DNA from: Bacteroidales bacterium
GTDB lineage: Bacteria > Bacteroidota > Bacteroidia > Bacteroidales > GCA-2748055
Direction: 5' to 3'
DNA: 64,000 bases
NCBI GenBank assembly: GCA_029210725.1
Contig: JARGFM010000013.1
Span: 61,879-125,878 of the forward strand
Position 1 is the first letter of the stretch; each line of letters begins with the position of its first letter. Shown here one piece after another: positions 63,388 through 64,000 of the stretch. Both the position numbers and the translations under genes were made by a program. Below the pieces are notes generated by a model, which saw only the letters and a list, made by a program, of their open reading frames with translations, was not told the origin of the DNA and searched no databases.

Positions 63388-64000
63388 ATGTCCCCGGAAA
63401 AGAAAATATCATACCTGGCCAAAAAGATCGATGATCTGATTGTGCTTGTGAATCATCTATATGGGGAGATCAAAGATCTGAAGCGAGATTTAAAGAGCTC
63501 TCAACGAGAGAATAAGATACTAAAGGAGAAGCTGACCAAATACGAACATCCAAAGAACAGTAACAACAGCTCCATTCCACCCTCGAAGGATGAGAACAGG
63601 GCCTTCAAGAGCAAGAGCCTGCGTAAGAAAACCGGACGTAAGCCAGGAGGACAGAAGGGACATGAGGGTAACACCCTTGAGATGACCGATGATCCGGATC
63701 ACACCATTGAACATACTCCTGAATATTGTGAATGTTGCGGAAAAGATATTGGCTCTATTCCCGGTGAGTTTGTTGCTCGTAGACAAGAAGTCGATATTCC
63801 ACCTATTAAACCGGTGATCACCGAACACAGGATATACAAGAAACAGTGCAGTTGCGGACATGTTACCACTTCTGATTTTCCCAAAGGTATTACTGCATCG
63901 ATTGGTTACGGTCCCATGATCGAAAGTCTGACCGGATATTTTCATTCCCGGCAATACATCCCATTCTTACGGATGCAGGAAATCTTCCGGGATATATTCT
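63388..64000 (+). CDS. IS66-family transposase TnpC (partial, runs off window)
   Basis: 204 codons are visible from ATG 63388 to the window edge. A coiled-coil leucine-zipper N-terminus (~20-50), then HPKNSNNSSIPPSKD, the GRKPGGQKGHEG segment, and the zinc-finger region with CECCGKD and CSCGH, are the standard order of IS66 transposases; the DDE catalytic domain lies beyond the window. No tnpA/tnpB accessory gene precedes it within the 206 bp upstream, which shows no clear terminal inverted repeat by eye. Confidence 0.9.
   Translation, partial: MSPEKKISYLAKKIDDLIVLVNHLYGEIKDLKRDLKSSQRENKILKEKLTKYEHPKNSNNSSIPPSKDENRAFKSKSLRKKTGRKPGGQKGHEGNTLEMTDDPDHTIEHTPEYCECCGKDIGSIPGEFVARRQEVDIPPIKPVITEHRIYKKQCSCGHVTTSDFPKGITASIGYGPMIESLTGYFHSRQYIPFLRMQEIFRDIF

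Noticed and set aside
1..64000. CRISPR arrays, tRNA or rRNA genes
   Set aside because: No regularly spaced repeats and no cloverleaf-like or rRNA sequence noticed on reading both strands; a tRNAscan or Infernal run would be decisive.

Overview
The window looks like a chromosomal segment of a Bacteroidota bacterium, probably an anaerobic or facultative relative of the Bacteroidales/Marinilabiliales. The evidence is a type IX secretion C-terminal sorting domain, an ECF sigma/FecR pair, carboxypeptidase-like regulatory and STN domains, promoters of the TTG...TAnnTTTG kind, and weak Shine-Dalgarno sites. Coding density is high and GC content is moderate. No tRNA, rRNA or CRISPR array was recognised.

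Layout. 1-13.9 kb is mostly housekeeping: ispE, a biotin-dependent carboxyltransferase with its biotin carrier, an LptF/G permease, tgt, a glycosyltransferase, a sigma factor, rsmG, rpmH, a PASTA protein, a T9SS cargo protein, an RluD-type synthase, ddl, and a small lipoprotein with a barrel-like partner. 13.9-20.5 kb is a complete tryptophan operon, trpEGDCFBA, on the minus strand. It is preceded by a leader peptide with three consecutive Trp codons and a UUCG-capped intrinsic terminator with nine U, which is a classical attenuator. 20.5-24.2 kb holds a divergent signal-peptidase-II-like protein, a porin/FMN-binding pair and a short-chain dehydrogenase. 24.2-28.7 kb is an ECF sigma/FecR unit flanked by two related carboxypeptidase-regulatory-domain proteins rather than SusC/SusD. 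28.9-35 kb has an S9 peptidase broken by a 103-bp palindromic repeat, a Crp-family regulator, a glutaredoxin fusion, a lone GroES and an M3 peptidase. 35-40.8 kb has a sugar-phosphate transferase, pcm, a metallo-hydrolase and gcvP.

Respiratory regions. A Cys-rich MerR regulator (41 kb) is divergent from a tetraheme cytochrome, a Tat-exported four-cluster ferredoxin and an NrfD-type quinol protein, with no terminal reductase subunit. At 53.9-60.6 kb a Crp/Fnr protein with an N-terminal Cys cluster is divergent from a mono-heme lipoprotein, a DUF5777-like barrel, a heptaheme membrane-anchored cytochrome, a small cytochrome b, and a 933-residue protein that joins 19 CxxCH heme sites to a cytochrome b membrane domain. 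Facing it are an OB-fold-like lipoprotein, a second tetraheme cytochrome and a frameshifted double rhodanese. These genes look like an uncharacterised multiheme electron-transfer system, and they are the most notable content.

Mobile and broken DNA. The same palindromic repeat family has inserted at ATTCAA in two coding sequences: the S9 peptidase and an ECF sigma factor at 46.7 kb. A degenerate third copy lies at 46.0 kb. An IS66-family transposase begins at 63.4 kb and runs off the right edge.
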